Shown here piece by piece: positions 41,401 through 42,292 of a stretch of DNA of 42,292 nt. Position 1 is the stretch's first letter. Each line of letters starts with the position of its first letter. Source of the stretch: Fimbriiglobus sp043785105 (GTDB lineage Bacteria; Planctomycetota; Planctomycetia; Gemmatales; Gemmataceae); assembly GCA_043785105.1 (NCBI GenBank), contig JAYVXO010000121.1, positions 1 to 42,292 on the forward strand, in the 5' to 3' direction. Below the pieces are notes generated by a model. The model did no database searches. It was not told the origin of the DNA and saw nothing but the letters and a program-made list of their open reading frames with translations. Position numbers and translations under genes: made by a program.

Positions 41401-42208
41401 GATTATCCGCTACATCGCGCGGCGGCGACGGTTGCCGGATCGACGCGCCGGGTACACGCAAAAATCCCGCGTCGGCAACCACAAGATTTACGTCCGCACC
41501 GGGGAATACGAAGACGGCTCGCTCGGCGAAATCTTCATCGACATGCACAAGGAAGGCGCCGCGTTCCGCAGCATGACCAACTGTTTCGCCATCGCGGTGA
41601 GTCTGGGCTTACAGCACGGCGTGCCGCTGGACGAGTACGTGGATGCGTTCCTGTTCACGCGCTTCGAGCCGAACGGGATCGTGCAAGGCAACCCGTTCAT
41701 CAAGATGTCCACGTCGATCATCGACTACATCTTTCGGGAGTTGGCGATCACGTACTTGGACCGCCACGACCTAGCCCACGTCATCCCGGAAGACCTACGT
41801 GGCGATGCGTTGCACGACGACGAAGTCGAACCCGTTTTCGAGTCCGAGGAAATCGTCTCGGAGCGACTGCTGGACGTTTCTGAAATGGACAGCAACCGTT
41901 CGCTGGTTCGCCCCCGGTCGCTGCATTCCAAGCCGTCATCGAACCCCACGCCGGTCCCGCAAGTGCCCGGCAACGCTGTGAGCAAGTCGAGCGTGAAGCC
42001 TGTCGGCAACCCGAGTAGCGCGACGGCCCCGGTGATGGTCAACCGCATCAACGCGATGGGCCAGATGACCAAGACCGACCAAATCCGCGTGGCCAAACAA
42101 AAAGGCTACGAAGGCGACCCGTGCCCGAACTGTCAGTCCATGACGTTGGTGCGGAGCGGCGCCTGCGCGAAATGCGACACCTGCGGCGAAACCAGCGGCT
42201 GCGGGTAA
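38498..42208 (+). CDS. nrdJ: Class II (adenosylcobalamin-dependent) ribonucleotide reductase
   Basis: Reduces ribonucleotides to deoxyribonucleotides using a B12-generated thiyl radical; works with or without oxygen. 1236 residues, the long form. Active-site Cys pair: Cys192 (HACFIQSVSDNL) and Cys489 (DDTACNLASFNL), with the radical motif NPCSE (Asn476, Cys478, Glu480); spacing from Cys478 to Cys489 equals that of Thermotoga NrdJ. The C-terminal tail PCPNCQSMTL...CAKCDTCGETSGCG is the mobile redox/zinc tail. The 230 bp before the gene show no recognisable cobalamin riboswitch or NrdR box. No other RNR class is seen in the window. Confidence 0.95.
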   Translation: MQITRRFTVEGQDPFSKLPFVARTSRIVNPNGSAVFEMNDIQVPEGWSQVAVDILAQKYFRKAGVAAATIKVVEDGVPEWLQRSVPESADTPIVGETDSRQVFNRLAGCWTYWGWKGGYFTTERDARTFHDEVTFMLANQMCAPNSPQWFNTGLHWAYGIEGPPQGHYFVDPLTKEMSRSTSAYERPAPHACFIQSVSDNLVNEGGIMDLWVREARIFKYGSGTGSNFSQIRGDGEPLSGGGKSSGLMSFLKIGDRAAGAIKSGGTTRRAAKMVVLDLDHPDIEEFISWKVIEEQKVAALVTGSRLLNKNLNAVMNAIITHPNVSEQYDPSKNSGLRKAVLNARSALVPENYIARVMQLARQGATSIDIEEYDTDWTSKAYFTVSGQNSNNTVRISNDFMSAVETDGNWSLYWRTELDNAKSQNRAPKPKKTMKARELWDKIAIAAWGCADPGVQFETTINEWHTCPADGRINASNPCSEYLFLDDTACNLASFNLVKFYDVKTSKFDIESYKHGIRLWTMILEISVHMAQFPSIPVAQKSYDFRTLGLGYANLGALLMIQGISYDSHEGRAQCAALTAIMHAGAYATSAEIAGELGTFERYDANRDAMLQVIRNHRRAAYNLSATEYEGLTVTPIGIDPQYCPADLLSAARSESDRMLNLGEKHGFRNAQVTVVAPTGTIGLVMDCDTTGIEPDFALVKFKKLAGGGYFKIINQSVPPALTKLGYTPWQIDDIIRYCRGAATLNGCPHINILTLKAKGFTDEVLQKLEVQLPGTFELPFLFNRWTLGDDFLLNQMQIPQALLDSPTFDVLTHLGFTKKQIEEANTFVCGTMTIEGAPFLKAEHLPIFDCANKCGKLGKRYLSPESHIRMMAAAQPFISGAISKTINMPYDATIDDVKKAYWLSWQLMTKANALYRDGSKLSQPLNSVADSPEAAVLASVVADDEPVAAIEEPKHSAMRAAEKITEKVIIRYIARRRRLPDRRAGYTQKSRVGNHKIYVRTGEYEDGSLGEIFIDMHKEGAAFRSMTNCFAIAVSLGLQHGVPLDEYVDAFLFTRFEPNGIVQGNPFIKMSTSIIDYIFRELAITYLDRHDLAHVIPEDLRGDALHDDEVEPVFESEEIVSERLLDVSEMDSNRSLVRPRSLHSKPSSNPTPVPQVPGNAVSKSSVKPVGNPSSATAPVMVNRINAMGQMTKTDQIRVAKQKGYEGDPCPNCQSMTLVRSGACAKCDTCGETSGCG

Positions 42209-42234
42209 GCGGAGAAAATTGGCCCGACAAAAGT

Positions 42235-42292
42235 TAGCCCGAAGCGCTAGCGAGGAGCATTCCGGAATGCTCCTCGCTAGCGCTTCGGGCTA
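42235..42292. repeat. 58-bp perfect palindrome at the window end
   Basis: TAGCCCGAAGCGCTAGCGAG...GGAATGCTCC... is a perfect 29 + 29 palindrome without loop, 26 nt after the nrdJ stop. It may continue past the window edge. It could serve as the nrdJ terminator, but resembles the other REP-type palindromes here. Confidence 0.9.

Overview
The window looks like chromosomal DNA of a planctomycete, most probably of the Gemmata group (Gemmataceae). This is an inference from several signs. There is a Ser/Thr kinase with a C-terminal membrane helix and leucine-rich repeats, and an ECF sigma factor with a long extracytoplasmic-type extension. A secreted protein starts with an 'LLRFELLEDRITPTA' type N-terminus. 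A DUF4058 protein and a PQQ-like beta-propeller protein are present, and perfect palindromic repeats lie in many gene junctions. The DNA is GC-rich, so long antisense frames are common and most were discarded.

Left part (1-8070). A C-terminal scrap of an unknown gene (+) abuts a Ser/Thr kinase (-) whose leucine-rich repeat region breaks off there. Next come an acyltransferase/acyl-ligase fusion (-), a small lipoprotein (+), a DUF454 membrane protein (+), the ECF sigma fusion (-) and a small membrane protein (+).

Central part (8141-26899, all +). This is a nearly unbroken respiratory cluster. Alternative complex III, actABCDEF, is followed by an uncharacterised membrane-anchored protein and a SCO-type copper chaperone. 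Then come the caa3-type oxidase genes (coxB with fused cytochrome c, A2-type coxA, coxC, coxD), a dihaem cytochrome c lipoprotein, the haem A pathway (ctaA, ctaB) and a second SCO protein. Together they carry electrons from quinol through ACIII haems to the CuA/haem a/haem a3-CuB centre and supply copper and haem for assembly. Inverted-repeat elements sit between actA/actB, before sco, between coxC/coxD, and in frame inside ctaA.

Right part (26917-42292). A DUF4058 gene (+) faces a leftward block: a tiny membrane protein, a broken serine hydrolase (beta-lactamase family) ending at a palindrome, a PQQ-type propeller protein, a secreted domain protein, a Cys-rich PSP1 protein, a TPR-YggX fusion, a secreted beta-rich protein, and a delta-60/FG-GAP protein. 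A probable structured RNA with an intrinsic terminator (about 35755-35980, +) faces an EVE-domain gene (-). A type II toxin-antitoxin pair follows, whose toxin gene appears frameshifted, then dCTP deaminase and a class II (B12-dependent) ribonucleotide reductase. A 58-bp perfect palindrome closes the window.

Best candidates for something undescribed are the structured RNA with a consensus-strength ribosome binding site and an 11-codon frame, the dispersed GTGACAA-N4-TTGTCAC hairpin found three times, the coxC/coxD miniature element whose target duplication contains the coxC stop codon, the membrane-spanning ECF sigma fusion, and the TPR-YggX fusion. No tRNA, rRNA or CRISPR array was seen.
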